Assembly: GCA_033439255.1 (NCBI GenBank)
Contig: CM065881.1
Coordinates: 3,348,001-3,412,000, forward strand
Length of the DNA: 64,000 nt
Source of the DNA: Hericium rajendrae
Lineage: Eukaryota; Basidiomycota; Agaricomycetes; Russulales; Hericiaceae
Direction: 5' to 3'
Part shown: positions 45,763 through 58,159 of the stretch, in pieces
How the letters are laid out: each line of letters begins with the position of its first letter
How positions within the stretch are numbered: position 1 is the first letter of the stretch
The notes under the pieces: model-generated
Told to the model about the DNA's origin: nothing
The model's database searches: none
The model's input: only the letters and a program-made list of their open reading frames with translations
Made by a program: the position numbers and the translations under genes

Positions 45763-48700
45763 TCATGCCCCGGGGACGAACGGCGCGAGACCCGCAGCCT
45801 GTATCTTCGCAGGATTCTCAGCGTTCAGCGCACCCACAAGCTGGATCAACTCTGCCCGGAGATCATCGCCGAGCTGGTCGGGACCGCTCGGCTCAAGCAC
45901 ATGCGCAAAGACGGGGAGGAGGGTGTCGACGTAGGGGAGCAAAATCTGAGGGTTCGTCCTGAACAGGAGGAAGATGGCGCGGAAGATCGGGCGGTTCTCA
46001 AGGAAGTCGTTTTTCAACGGCAGAGCGCTGAAGAGGACGGGGAGAACCTGGTCCAGTGGCACAGCGGCGGTGTTACGGATGATGAAGCGGGCAACCGCGC
46101 CGGCGGCGTTGTCACGGCCATTCAGCTGCGCAGGAAGCGCATCGGGTCCGAGCTCGAACATCGGGCGCAGGGCACCGAGAAGCGGGAGGTACTGTGGAGA
46201 CAGATCCTGCTCCGAGTTCTCGACGAGCAAACCTGCGGCAAAGGCAGCGTTGCTTTTTACTTCGGGATCCGCGTCGCCTAGAGCACGGTAGAAGAGATCG
46301 AGGAGAGGCTCAGTGGACGGGGTAATGGCACCCTTGAGGCCAGAGATGATCTCGGCGAGGCATCCAATGGCCGAAGACCGGTCGCTAAGCGAGCGGCCCT
46401 TTTTCTAAGATAATGGCAATGATTGTCAATATTGGACAAAGTCAATGCAAAATACCGCTTACGTAGAATTTGGTGATGAGAGGGAAGAAACCATTGAAAG
46501 TGGGAACAAAGTCGGGGCCAAGCGCGTTCGCCATGGCTGCGACGAGATCACCAGCAGCGGAGATCAACACCGAGTCGTACTCAGCCTGGTCCTCAGGAGC
46601 CTCCTCGGTCTCGTCCTGGTCGGGATCCTGTTGGCACAGAGCCTTCTGCTCGAGGATCTGCTTCGCGATGCCGCACAGGTGATCGAAGTCTGGAAACAAC
46701 GCCGTCTCAGCCGGCCAATCTACCAAAATATGGACGGGGCAAACTTACGCCCTTCCAAGAATGCGGGGCCGACTTTATTGATCGTCTCGGCCAGGCCGAC
46801 GCAGAACGCAGAAACGACGCTCCTGCATAGCAAAGAATATCAGAAAGGAACGGAGGCTAATTATTTTTAGAAAAACGCACTTGTTGTCCTCAGACTCGTA
46901 CATCTCGATCAGCGGAGGCAGAGCATGCCCGATCAGTTCCTTGACGTGCTGGTCGAGAGGAATCTAAGGAATAAGATTAATCACGGCGGAACGGAGATAA
47001 GCCAGGAGACGGAAACGTACGGGGTTTGCTCCGGCGCGCCATTCCTCGGGGTTGCTCAGCTCGTAGAAGATGCGAACGATCTCCAACAGCGAATCGGTCG
47101 CGGACTTCCTGATGCCTTCGTAGTAGTGCGGGAGCAGGCCAACGAGCTCAAGCGTGCATTGCTCGACATAAGGCAGGAAGTGCTCGCGCGTCGCCGCGAA
47201 AATCGTGCCGATGGTGTCGGCGGCGATCTCCTTCTCGACAGCGATCGCGCTGTTCACGTCAAGCATCTTGTCGACATCGATGTCCTCGATCTCAATCGCA
47301 CCGGTGGCGTCGACTTTTGTCTCGTCCACAATCGTGATCGCGTTCGCAGGCGATGAACCAGAAGCGAAGGCCGCCGCAGCCTCAGCAGCAGAAACTACGT
47401 AAACACCGAACCATCAGCTCACACGAGCTCGGGGACACGGAGTAAAATTGAGACTTACGATTGATCCCAGGCTCGGTGCCGTTCTCCTCCTGAGATAAGC
47501 TAGTCAGGAGGAACGGAACGACCTGGCCCAAAGAGGGCGCGAACTCCTCGCCATAGACGCGAGCCATGGTGCCGAAGAAGAGGAAGCTACACTCGCGCAG
47601 TCTCGCACTGCCCATCTGGATGCCCTGGAAGGCCTGGGACATCATGTCGTTATAGTACGGCCTGAAAACCTCCTTGCCAACTGCCTCGGCGAACGTGCCT
47701 ACGGCGTCCATGGTGATGCCGCGCAGCTCGGTCTCCTCACCCTCGCCCGTGAGGACGAGGAAGTGCTTCAACCGATCCATGGTGGGCTGGAAGTACGGCA
47801 GGAACTTGTCCTTGGACGCGTGAGCCGCGCTGCCAATCGCGCCAGTAACAACTGCCTTGACTTGAAGCGGCGCAGTCTCAAGAAGACCCGACAGACGCTC
47901 CATGATGAGAGGGAGGTACTGCTCAATGACATCGTGCGAGATCTCGAGCAAGGCGTCGAGAGCAGTGCACGCAGCGCGCTGGGTAATGGGGTCTTGAACG
48001 AGCGCCATGATGGCCTAGCAAGATGTCTAAGTGATATGACCCGGGTAGAAGAGAAATGGCGACATACCGGCAGAAGAACATGGTGGCGGGCAGTGCATTC
48101 GTCCTCGAGCCATTCGGCAAGACAGCTGACAGCAATGCAGGTGGCCTTTCTCACAGTGCCATCAGGGTCTTGGAGGCCAGCATCGATGAAGGGCCACACT
48201 TGGCCCATCAAAGGCGTCATGAACTCGCTGCAACCCTCAACGGCAACACCGAGAGCCAACATCGCGCCACGGCGATGGTTAGGATCGGGCGAAGAGAAGT
48301 ACTGTTGGATCAGGGTGCGCAGGGGCGGGAACACTTGCGATGGAGGGAGCGAAGTTGAAAGGGTATCAATGATGCGAAGTGCAGACTGGGAGAAAAAAGT
48401 GTAAGTAAATGTGAGAATTCGAAGCGCACAAACAGAATTACCCGGGCAGGTGCGTCTTCGTCAATATCCTGAGGCTCCTCCTCGGCGCAGATGGGGAAAA
48501 GCCCCTCAAGCATGGGAGCGCCGAGGTTGTTCGTCAAGATCTTGTTCTTCTTGCTGTGATCAATAGTCAGATATCACCATCAGCCCTCAGCGACAATTAC
48601 ATACTACTGCGCAGTCCAGGACAGAGCATTGAGAGTGAGAACACGGAGGTCATCGTCGAGATTACGATTCGCGCCGTATGTGAGAAGGAACTGAACCAGC

Positions 48701-49869
48701 TCCGGTACGTGTTGACCCAAGATGGGGATTTCCTAAAGTAGAGCATGCGTCACGATGCGGAAGCTTAGAGGTGTGAATGCAACGAACAAGAATCAACAGC
48801 GTCTCGAAGACGTCAAATAGTTGGCGTGCGCCAGCTTCGTTTCCAGAGTCCAACGTCTGTGCGAGAACCTGGATCATTCCTGGAAGAAGCGTTTGGAACG
48901 TTTTCTGTACAAAAATGGTTACACTTTTACGCCCGACGTCCATCGTGAAAACACTCACGATATCGGCTTTATCGTCGCCATCGATGTACTGAGCAATGGT
49001 GCCCAAAGCCCTGGTCTTCATTGATAAAGGGATGCAGGAAGCGTAAAATTAATATTCACCTGACGGTCGTTATCCGGACTTCGGCGCTCTCAGGATCCTG
49101 GAGGAGGGTTTCAAAGAGCTTGAACAGGCTTGGCAGTTGCGACTGCAACTCCTCGACGACGTTTTCGAGGACAGTGAAGAGAATGAAGATGCCGACTTCA
49201 CGGTGGGCCGCGTTAGGAGAAAGACATGTTGAGTGGAGGAAGGGCAAAAGCTGAGGCCAAGTGTGCTCCGACTCTTCGACGCCGGCAATAGCAGCGATGA
49301 CACGCGCGGTCGAGTGACGAACAAGATTACTGATACAAATATCAGCAAGATCATATGAAAGGATGTCATGCCACGCACTTTGACTCGGAGAGGATCAGCT
49401 CCGGAAGCTTGGCCTTAATTTGCTCGCGGTCCTCCTGCGCCGTCGTCGTCCAGAGATCACCACTACTCTGCGAAACGCGTTTCCGCATCTCAACAGCAGC
49501 TAATTGACGGACCTATAAAGAAAAAAGTTGCTTGAATATCTGGGTGGCCTGTCACTGAATTTCTATCGCGACTTACAGCGATTTCAGGCGAGCTTGCGAT
49601 GATGCTTGCCAATGCGGGAATGCATGCCGGATTTTTGTAATACTCTCGGTTTAGCTGGGCCGTTGCCTTTCAAATAGAAGACATTTGAATTGAGCATCAA
49701 ATCATTGTTCTCAAGAACACTGCTTACGGCCTTCAGCTGAACAGTATCATTGGCGGTAGACTGGAGGAGGAGATTGTGAAGCCCCTGCACGAAATTGGGC
49801 TGTCGAACAACAAAACGCGTCAGATCGCCTGTCCAGCAGGCATTGCACGAGGTCAGAACTCACATCCAT
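45763..49869 (-). CDS. KAP123: karyopherin Kap123 / importin subunit beta-4
   Basis: About 16 exons separated by short introns encode a product of roughly 1,080 residues built of HEAT repeats. The first coding exon holds only ATG GAT (49869-49864). The protein then reads PNFVQGLHNLLLQSTANDTV, ATAQLNREYYKNPACIPALA, AAVEMRKRVSQSSGDLW, TTVRALGTIAQYIDGDDKAD, LTYGANRNLDDDLRVLTLNA, SSPDPNHRRGAMLALGVAVE, TQRAACTALDALLEISHDVI and a C-terminus ending NPAKIQAAGLAPFVPG. The acidic insert DATGAIEIEDIDVDKMLDV sits where Kap123 and importin-4 have theirs. It imports ribosomal proteins and histones into the nucleus with RanGTP release. The last large exon contains LVENSEQDLSPQYLPLLGAL. Individual splice sites in the 5' half were read by eye; the overall model is solid. 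Confidence 0.92.
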
Positions 49870-51658
49870 GTCGACCAGGGCGATGAAAGATGTGGGAGGA
49901 AGACGGCAGGGAAAGGGTGATTAAGAAAGAGCGATTCTGCAGCTTTGGCCAAATTTTGTCGGAGTTTCAAAAAATCGTGGCGTAGCCGATTCGATCATCT
50001 CCAGTATCTGTACAGATCATCTAGCCGAGGAGACGCTCTTGTCCTTGCCTCCATACGTATCCCTACGTGACATACGCCTGCTAGATTCCTCGGGATCCGT
50101 CCAACTTGGAAGAATGTGCCAGAATTGCTTCCTTGCTATCATCTGGGGTATGTGCTTTTCCGTTTTGCAGCGCCTCGATGGTGCTCTTCCTTAAAACTAG
50201 CCAGTTCCGTGACGATCAGGCAGGTCCTCGTACATCTTCGGCGCCCAATGACCATCGCTCGTGCTCAATATACTATTTGACACGCTGCTGTACGTACAGA
50301 TTTCCATGCCTTATCAGTGTTGCGTACGTATTCTCTTCCTGCGCTGCATCTCTGTCACCGGTGACGACACAGGTCGGTTTCTGCCATCCGTCTCATTTCC
50401 GACCTTATTCGGCCCCGTATGTATGGGAAGAACGACCTACCATTTCCAGGACATCCTGTGCGCACCGACTCTTCAGAAGCAAGCCGGGCCATCGGATTCA
50501 CTCAGTACACAGGATCTGCAGGTCAACGACTGTATCAACAGAACTTTTGTACCTTCTCTCCGTGTTCCGCACGATCATTCTCTGATGGCCTCCAAATCAT
50601 AGCCTCCCAGTGTCCCTGGCTTCCCGGCAGAGCACTTGGAGTACTTATGTCCGGTGCGGTTCCTTGAAACTTCCTCTATGATTCCGCATCATCGACGGAG
50701 TAGTGATAGTGGACAGCTGTCAAAATTTGTCAGATTGATATAACAATATCCCTTTGTGAATCCAAGGTGAGAAGTACTAGCCGCGCCTTGAAAAGGCAAC
50801 CTGGTCAGTATGCTGGGCCATCGCGAGACGTACCCGGCTATATACGACTTGCACACAGCAATGAGAGGAGGCAAATTAAGCCAGCTACAAGTATCTTCGA
50901 AGCCTTGTCCGGACCAAACAGGTAGAGTACGAGGCTACTGTTGACATATTGTCTTCTCGGCCTTGTTCTCTTTTTTATCACTGCTGAGCCTTGAGAGGTC
51001 CAAGCGTCGCTAGCGTCTATCTTGCATTGTCAATGACGCACCTGCGCTTTGAGATCCGTATACATCTGAAGGGGATCGCATCCCTCGGTATTGTCCGCAA
51101 ATGACCATACAGGGAAGGCAGTCATTGTGTATCCTCGTCGACATGTCACTCGAATGCCACCTCTGAATGCGTAAATCCTGACCCGTCCCTTGACGACCGT
51201 ATTTGCGAATTGAAGTCGTACTGCCGTAGTCATGGACCTGCACTAGTCCGAAGGCTAAATGTATTAGCACACGCCTTTACATACCTCCCGGGCCCAAGCA
51301 CGCATTCTAGGGTGGCAACCACTCGCCCAAGCCACAACGAACTCGACAATCGACCATCCGCCATTGTCTCCCTAAGCGAGAAGCTACGCCGCTTTGGTCG
51401 GCCACGTTTCTGCGGGGGGCGTTGCTCCGACCGGCTACTTATTCCAAGCTAGTGCAAGCTTAAAAGACCAGCGTCAGTTGATCGCCCGTGTACGGCCGTT
51501 CGCACCTTTTGCCCGTTCGGACAATCAGACAGCTTCCGCCATTCTTCCTGCACGCCTTTCCTTGACGAACCGTACGCACTCCGGGCCCAGTGGCCTGTAC
51601 CTCACCACGCCTTGACAACATTGCACTGGCCTATCCCCCGCCCTGCTCATCACACGCG
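49870..51658. other. 1.8-kb intergenic region
   Basis: No gene could be supported. A plus-strand stretch at about 50260-50600 stays open but lacks any motif or splice support. The first 150 bp are the promoter of the karyopherin gene. Confidence 0.4.
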
Positions 51659-52031
51659 ATGTTCTCCTGCCTTCCTCGCCTCCGCCTCCGCCTCCCCTCC
51701 TTCCCCCGCATCCGCATGCGCGCGCTGTCCAATTTCCGCATCCCCAGGTACGTCCTCCCCATCTCTCCTCCCGCATCAACGCACTCACCTGTATTGAAGG
51801 ATCACCCTCCGCCGCACCACACGCCAGCCGGGCGCCCGCCGCCGCACCGTAAAGCGCACCGCGACGGTCGCCTGGAAGCGCGCCACGCGCAGCATGCGCC
51901 GCGAGTCCCGCGTCCCGGCCGGCTTCGACATCATCTGCACGCCCGCATCCTCAGCTCCCACATCACGCGAGACCTCCGAGGAGCCGGAGAAGATGGAAAA
52001 GAAGGACGAGGAGCAATGGAGCTTGCTCTGA
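51659..52031 (+). CDS. small Arg-rich protein, possible mitochondrial presequence
   Basis: Two exons (51659-51747 and 51800-52031, 52-nt intron) give 106 residues. The N-terminus (MFSCLPRLRLRLPSFPRIRM) has the Arg/Leu/Ser pattern of a mitochondrial targeting peptide, followed by a strongly basic segment (ITLRRTTRQPGARRRTVKRT, ATVAWKRATRSMRRESR) and an acidic tail (EEPEKMEKKDEEQWSLL). There is no Cys-rich or enzymatic motif. The basic-then-acidic charge split could fit a small mitochondrial ribosomal or assembly protein, but that is a guess. Its 3' end faces that of the dihydroorotate dehydrogenase gene, 243 bp apart. Confidence 0.45.
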
Positions 52032-52274
52032 GTCGCGGGAGGAGCTGAGAAGAAGATTGTAAATATCGCAAGGGGAGCAGGCCATCACCTTTATCATCAT
52101 CGCGCCATCATAGGATGGGCACACGCGTTCACCTTGTTTATATGCAGTCCCCATGTCTGTTGCAGGTTGTAAAATTGTATCTATACGCTATTCTGCAGAA
52201 ATACGCATTATATCTGCCATTCTAGGATCAGCACGCCAAATAACACAAGAAAAACTCCACACATACCGTAAGCC

Positions 52275-53990
52275 TCACGCCATGCTCGGCGGAACAGCCA
52301 TCAGCGATTCCTCCGTATCCACATCGCCCGCCTTGATCTTCTCCCCCAACGAATCCAGCAACCCGCGCAGCTCCTCCGCCTCCCGAATCAGCACCCTCAC
52401 CGCCCCTCTATCTTTCGCATTCCCATCATTCAAGCCTTCCTGCAGACTGAGCTCGCGCGCCGCCCGCCCCGCGACTTCGGACCACGTCGTACCCTCCCGC
52501 GCGAGCTCCGCGGCAAGCTCGTCCTTGATGCGCCGCGCGGCCCCGGGCCCGTCGTACCCGAACGCGGTGTACACCTGTACAGCGGACGCACCGGCGCGCG
52601 CGAACGCGAGGGCGTCCGCGCCCGTCGCGATGCCGCCGCAGCCGATGATGGGGACCGAGGCCGGGAGGCGCGCGCGCAGCGTGCGGAGGGCGGTCAGCGC
52701 GAGCGGGCGCAGCGGCGCGCCGGAGAGGCCGCCGAGCTCGCCTTTCAGCGCTGGCACAGGTGAGCGTGAGCAATGCGGAAAAGGGCGGGGGCTTACGGCT
52801 TTTGAGCGACGCGGGGCGCTGGACGGTGGTGTTGCTCACGATGACGCCGTCGATGGCGCCGTTCGCGAGGATGGTATCTGCGATGTCCTCGAATTCGACC
52901 TCGGACAGGTCCGGCGAGATTTTGAGCAGCAGTTTCGGCTTGCGCGAGGACCCGGCGGTTGTGGCCTCGTCGCGCGCCTGCGTGACGCTTTTGAGCAGGT
53001 CTTCCAGGAGCTCGCGTTTCTGGAGTCCCCTGTGAGCGAAGACATCAATCGCGGTGCGTGCCTCGCAGGAGTCGCTGCTCCTCACCGCAGTCCAGGGGTA
53101 TTCGGGCTCGAAACATTAATCACGAGCGCGTCTACATGCGGCGCGAACGTCTTCACGCCAATCACGAAGTCTTCGGTAGACTTGAGGTCACTGGTCTTGT
53201 TCTTTCCCAGATTCACCGCCAGCAGCTTGTTCTTGCGCAACGACGCGGACTGCGGTTCGTCAGGAAGAAAAGCAGGCAGTCGCGTTGTGAGACGCGCGAG
53301 GACAGCCGAATGGCCCTGCGAGGGGAAGCCGTAGCGGTTGATGAGCGCGGCGTCCTCCGGAAGGTGGAACACGCGTGGTTTGGGATTGCCGGGCTGTGTG
53401 GTAGGTGAGTACGAGGCAATTATAGAATGGAAGGGAGTGGTACCTGTGGTTTAGGCGTTACACTGCCGATCTCGACCCAGCTGAAACCGAGGTCAAGCAG
53501 CCCTGCCCTGCGTCGCATGAACGTCCAGTGCCGCCGGCATCACAAGCACATACCGTCGATCGCTTCGCCGTCCTTGTCAAATCCCGCGGCAATCCCAATC
53601 GGACTCGAGAGTACCTCTCCCCAGATCTAACGTCTCTAATTGAGCACCGTGTCTTCGACATGCAATGCACGCGACACTGACCTCCGTTCTCAGCCGAGCG
53701 TCGTCTGGCACGGGATCTGTCGGGCCGAGACCGCTGCCCAGCACGCGCACCGCAAGACGATGGCCGGTCTCTGCATCGAGCGCATAGCGAATGGCGGGTG
53801 TGATGACGTAGCGGTGTATAGCAGAGCGCGCGTCGAAGTAGTACACGGCGAAGAGGCCAGCGCCGACCGCGAAAGCCGTGGTGTAGAGACCTGTGCGGAG
53901 TCTTGACGACGACGACGACGACGTTGAAATAGAGCGCGCCGCGAATATCTGCTGGGGTATGCGCCGTGCTGCCAGGCGGAGGGACGCCAT
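52275..53990 (-). CDS. URA9: dihydroorotate dehydrogenase (quinone), class 2, mitochondrial
   Basis: Six exons (53990-53682, 53626-53554, 53502-53444, 53393-53086, 53029-52797, 52750-52275) give 485 residues. The N-terminus carries an Arg/Ser presequence ([20 protein letters not shown]) and one membrane helix ([20 protein letters not shown]), as in mitochondrial inner-membrane DHODH. Core signatures are [35 protein letters not shown] with [35 protein letters not shown] (catalytic Ser region), [19 protein letters not shown] and [20 protein letters not shown] with [11 protein letters not shown]. It oxidises dihydroorotate to orotate with ubiquinone in pyrimidine synthesis. A six-unit GAC trinucleotide repeat encodes a Ser run in the presequence. 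A linker and a C-terminal extension of about 40 residues ([18 protein letters not shown]) exceed the usual end. Confidence 0.94.
53905..53923. repeat. GAC trinucleotide microsatellite in DHODH presequence
   Basis: Six GAC units plus one base. On the coding (minus) strand they give a serine run in the targeting peptide of the dihydroorotate dehydrogenase, so length changes should be tolerated. Confidence 0.9.
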
Positions 53991-54464
53991 GGCCAGGAAA
54001 TGGCTGTAAATTGCGGATATTCTGTGCGATGCTGGCGAGGCGTTGTTTGCGTGTATTGAATTCAGAAGCCGTCGCCCTCGACCGTGTATGGTAAGAACTG
54101 CCATATACAGATATGTCGCGCCACAGCAGCAGTGCTGAGCGGCAGGTCTCTGTGATGATCTACGCACTCGTGGCCATCGTTGATGCTGATGCTCGCCGTA
54201 CGGCGACACTACCACTGTTGTCAGCAGTGACCTCGTTGGCCTTGATCCACCACTTTCATTCTGAATCATAATATTCCGCTGATAGATTCATCCGCACTTG
54301 CAGCCACAGCAGCATCTCTCGACGACATTCACTCCTGTATCACTCCGACTAATCTGCAGCTCAGAATCCGGATTTCTTCATGCTGTGTCCTAGGATCTGA
54401 GCTACTCGCTGGACTAAACTAATCTGCGCTTTACTCTCTGCATCATCCTCATTTCACGAAGATC
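53991..54464. other. divergent promoter region, DHODH / BTB gene
   Basis: 474 bp between two starts. No frame or motif of note. Confidence 0.5.
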
Positions 54465-55843
54465 ATGTCTGTTTGCCAGTACCCTGGAGTCCCCAGTTCA
54501 CCATGCACCCCAACAAACCCGCTACCCCTTGCCGACAAGGATCCAAGCCGCCATTCTGACCTATGGCTAGCTGACGGATCTGTTGTCCTCCAGGCAGAGA
54601 GCACGCTTTTCCGTGTCCACATGTCGCAGCTCTCTCGACATTCTGTGGTCTTCCGCGACATGTTCGCACTCGCCCAGCCCCAGATACCCTCCACATCTGA
54701 GCATGAGCCCGCCGCAACACTAGAGTCACCGGGCTCTGCTCACGCGACGTTTGCCGATGAATCATGCGAAGGTTGTCCGCTCGTGCTACTGCACGATGCC
54801 GCCGAGGACGTCGCGAACCTGCTCACAGCACTTTATGATGGACCGTATGTTTTATCGCCCAGACATATCCTAGACCAAAAGCGCAAACATTGCAATTTTT
54901 TTTTCTGTCAGGAAATTTGGGTGTAACGATAACGACGATTTCCGCATGGCCGCAGGCATCCTGCGCCTGGCAACGAAATACGTAATAGACTCGTTGCGAA
55001 CGAAAGCCCTCGCGCACCTCAGCATTGCATGGCCCAGCACGCTCCGGGCTTGGGACGCGCGCGAGGACAGGGCGCGTGCGTTCGAGCTCGAGCACGGCGC
55101 CGAGTGGGGCCACCTGTACCCATCGCCCATCGTAAGCCAGCCCCTTCTCGACCCCATCGTGCACTGACACTACCCAGGCCGTGATCAATCTCGCCCGCGA
55201 AGTGCACGCGCCAAGCCTTCTGCCGTCCGCGTTCTACGACCTCTCGCGGTACACGTACGCGCAGATCTTCGAGGCGTCCGACGACGAGTCCTCGCGCTTC
55301 CGCACCGCGCCCGGAGTCCTCCCGCTGCCAGCGGGCGCACACCCGATCAGCATGCCCACGCCGATGCTCTCCAGCTCGGACACGCAGCGCCTCGCGCTGG
55401 GCAAGGAGGCCGCCGCGCAGTCCGTGAGCGCCGTGATCCACGGCATGGCGCGCGGCCCGCACGCGCTCACGCGCAAGGCGGCCTTCACACTCGCGCCGTC
55501 GAGCGCGCACGCGCACGGCCATGCACACACGCACTCCGCGGGCGGCCACCCGCACGGTCACGCGCCGACGCCCGCGAGCGCGGGCTGCGCGTCGCCCGGC
55601 GCGTGCCGGCGCGACTTTGCGGAGCTAGTCGCGCTCGCGACGCAGCACTACATCTGCGACCGCGAGCGCGGGTGCGCGGACCCGCTGTACGTCGCGGAGG
55701 AGCTCGGCGCGCTGAAGAGCGCAGAGCTGAGCGAGTGCGGCGCGTGTGCGCGCGGGCTCGAGGTGTGGGCTGCGCGCGAGCGCGAGCGCATGTGGAAGAT
55801 GCTGCCGCTGTGGTTCCGCCTCGATTCGTGGGCGGGTGCGTAG
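54465..55843 (+). CDS. BTB/POZ domain protein with His-rich segment
   Basis: Three exons (54465-54844, 54912-55131, 55178-55843) give 421 residues. Residues about 30-160 form a BTB/POZ domain: LWLADGSVVLQAESTLFRVH, LSRHSVVFRDMFALAQP, CPLVLLHDAAEDVANLLTAL, then the helical FRMAAGILRLATKYVIDSLR. This BTB-only layout with a C-terminal helical region (VINLAREVHAPSLLPSAFYD, FAELVALATQHYICDRERGC, LEVWAARERERMWKMLPLWF) is a large lineage-specific family in Agaricomycetes. An unusual insert (about residues 305-330) alternates His with Ala, Gly and Thr (HAHGHAHTHSAGGHPHGHA) and could bind metal. BTB domains mediate dimerisation and often Cullin-3 adaptor function; neither is shown here. The 3' exon is markedly GC-rich. 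Confidence 0.85.
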
Positions 55844-56681
55844 GAGTGTACGTAGCATAGTTGCATCTAGAGTGTTCGATCATTTGTTCTTCAGCCGTAT
55901 GTAGTCATAATCGCTTTGTGCTGCTGTATACTAGCTTTGTTCTGTTTTCGATTTGCGCAATTATGATCTATCTTGTGGGTGCAAAATCCTGCGACGGAAC
56001 TGGACTTGAGTGGTTCGGCTGGGGTTCTCGAATCTCCAAGGTTCATGACAACGTGCAGGAACATGGTGGGCATCAGTATCATGACGTACATCTTGTGCAC
56101 TGTCGATCCGCTCGCTGCGATCGCGTAAAAGTTGATTTGTATGATGGCCAAGCGATGGCCAAGTATCTGCAAAACAACCGTCAAACTTTCTACGCAATCT
56201 ATCGTTGATGCAAGTCAAAGTGGCGAAGGCACGATGTTGAACAAGCCCGACTGAATAGGAGAAAATAAGCTTTGAGGAAGCAGTCGATGTCGAACAATCG
56301 GGCACGTTTACGACGGGGAACAATGAATTAATGACGGGTGGCGGTGCAGGTCATTGTTCCTGGTCTGGTTGATGCCGGCAGCGCTCGCTCCAAACTTCGA
56401 CAAACGCACCCACCTTACAATGGAGGTTCAAGCGACGCTATTGTCCCCTAACGTGCACATCTTTTGTCTGCGATCGCAAGGGTTGTTTGTGCACCACGGC
56501 CAGCCCTGCATTGACGGCTGCACCGCATGGCGCGCGGACCCCCATTGTTAGCGTGCGGCTTGGTTACAGCAATTTTCCGTCCGCTTTGCACATCTTGGAT
56601 CCGATCAGGTCTGAGGAACGAACAATTGGCTCCGGGCATCTCATCATATGGGCCAGCCTGCTCACAGCTCCACCCCGGGCC
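55844..56681. other. intergenic region
   Basis: About 840 bp without a supported gene, moderate to low GC in the first half. Confidence 0.45.
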
Positions 56682-56688
56682 TATATAA
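56682..56688 (+). promoter_or_regulatory. TATA box of the secreted-protein gene
   Basis: TATATAA about 205 bp before the ATG at 56894, followed by a long C/T-rich tract (56710-56800). This is the layout of highly expressed fungal promoters. Confidence 0.6.
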
Positions 56689-56893
56689 AGGTCCTTGTTG
56701 ATGTCCCTAGCTTTCCCAGCAAACGCCCCTCTTTCAACCGTCCTTCCTTTTTCCCAATCTTTCTTTCTCTCTGCCACGACCGACCGAGCAGCGCTCGTAT
56801 CAACCTTCCGCAGCCTCTTATAATCCCTCAGACGTTGATTCCGTCGCCTCAATTTTTTTCTGCATTCCCAAGTCCAACACTCACGTGCTCACC

Positions 56894-58159
56894 ATGGTCC
56901 AATTCTCCACTCTCCTCGTCGCTCTCGTCGCCGCAGCCGTCTCTGTCCATGCGGCACCCATCCAGAAGCGCATCGCGCAGGACACCCCGTCAGCCGGTCT
57001 GCCCTTCGAGCAAGCTTGTGTGAGTCTTCACTTTGTTAGACGGTTTTCCGACTCGGTGGTTTTCCGACTCGGTCTGGGTTCGAGTCGGGCGCCGTGAAAA
57101 CTATCTATTGCTTCCGTACTCTGGAACTAATTTTAACTTTGCATACAGGATGCCGCTGGCGGAGGCCAGCAGTGCAACCCGATCAAGGTCTCAGCCATCG
57201 CGACGCTCCTCGCCGCCGCCGGCGCCTGCGACCAGCAGGACGCGGCCGACCAGATGATTGACTTTGCCAAGCAGAGTCTCAACAGCGACCAGGCGACGAT
57301 CGACGCCGCCGTCACCTTCAGCCAGCAGCCGCGTAACTCGGTACGTCGTCTTTCTCCGGGCTCAACTTTGTTCTGTGCTCATGCACGCGTGCGCAGCCGA
57401 CGAGCGAGAAAGTCCTGTACTGCAACAAGGCGCCAAAGAACCAGGAGCTTCAGGGCACCTTCCAGTGCCAGTTCCAAGGCACCAAGGACACCTTCGTCGG
57501 CGGCCTTCAGCCCGGCGCTGCGGGCACTGTTCCCTTCGGCCAGACGACCGTCAACCCGGCCGGCTCCTGCCCGCTCAACCCCGCCGGCCCCATCCCTGAT
57601 GGCCAGCAGCTGAGCGACATCCTCAAGTCCAGCGGCGGCGGCACGGCTGCCAGTGGCGCCGCGTCCGGTGCCAGCTCCGCTGCAGCCGCCTCGACTGCTG
57701 CGGGCACCGACAACTCTGCAAGCGGCACTGCCGCTGCTGCTGACACCACCGCTGCTGCAGCCACTGTCGACACCTCGAGCGCCGCGGCGCCCGCCTCGAC
57801 CGCGGCCGCGAGCAGCAGCACCACCACCACCAGCGGCAACTTCCAGGTGCAAAATGGCAAGGACGCCCAGGCGCTGAACACCTCCTTCCAGAGCCTCACC
57901 GCCGACAGCACTTGCACCGGTGCGTTCCCTCTTTCCTTGCGCACGCACATGCACTGACAGCGCCGCAGCGGGCCAGAACGCGTGTGTCGGCGCCGACTTT
58001 GCGCAGTGCGTAGGCGGCAAGTTCGTCACGACGCCGTGCGGCAGCGGGCTGCAGTGCTCCGCGCTCCCGCTCGTCAACAGCGCGGGCACCAGCATCACCT
58101 GCACGACCGCCGCGGACACGCAGTCACGCATCCAGAACGCGCTCAACAGCGGCAACTGA
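56894..58159 (+). CDS. secreted protein with Ala/Ser/Thr linker and CBM19-like C-terminus
   Basis: Four exons (56894-57019, 57149-57340, 57397-57919, 57969-58159) give 343 residues. The signal peptide is MVQFSTLLVALVAAAVSVHA, followed by a KR processing-like site (IQKRIAQ). Residues about 40-155 form an N-terminal module with few cysteines (GGQQCNPIKVSAIATLLAAA, SEKVLYCNKAPKNQELQGTF). Then comes a low-complexity linker of Ala, Ser and Thr (about 185-265), probably O-glycosylated. The last 65 residues (CTAGQNACVGADFAQC, KFVTTPCGSGLQCSALPLV, GTSITCTTAAD) carry the Cys pattern of family-19 chitin-binding modules. No catalytic residues are recognisable. It may be a wall-bound or chitin-binding secreted protein; the CBM19 call rests on Cys spacing alone. 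A strong TATA box and a C/T leader suggest high expression. Confidence 0.75.
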
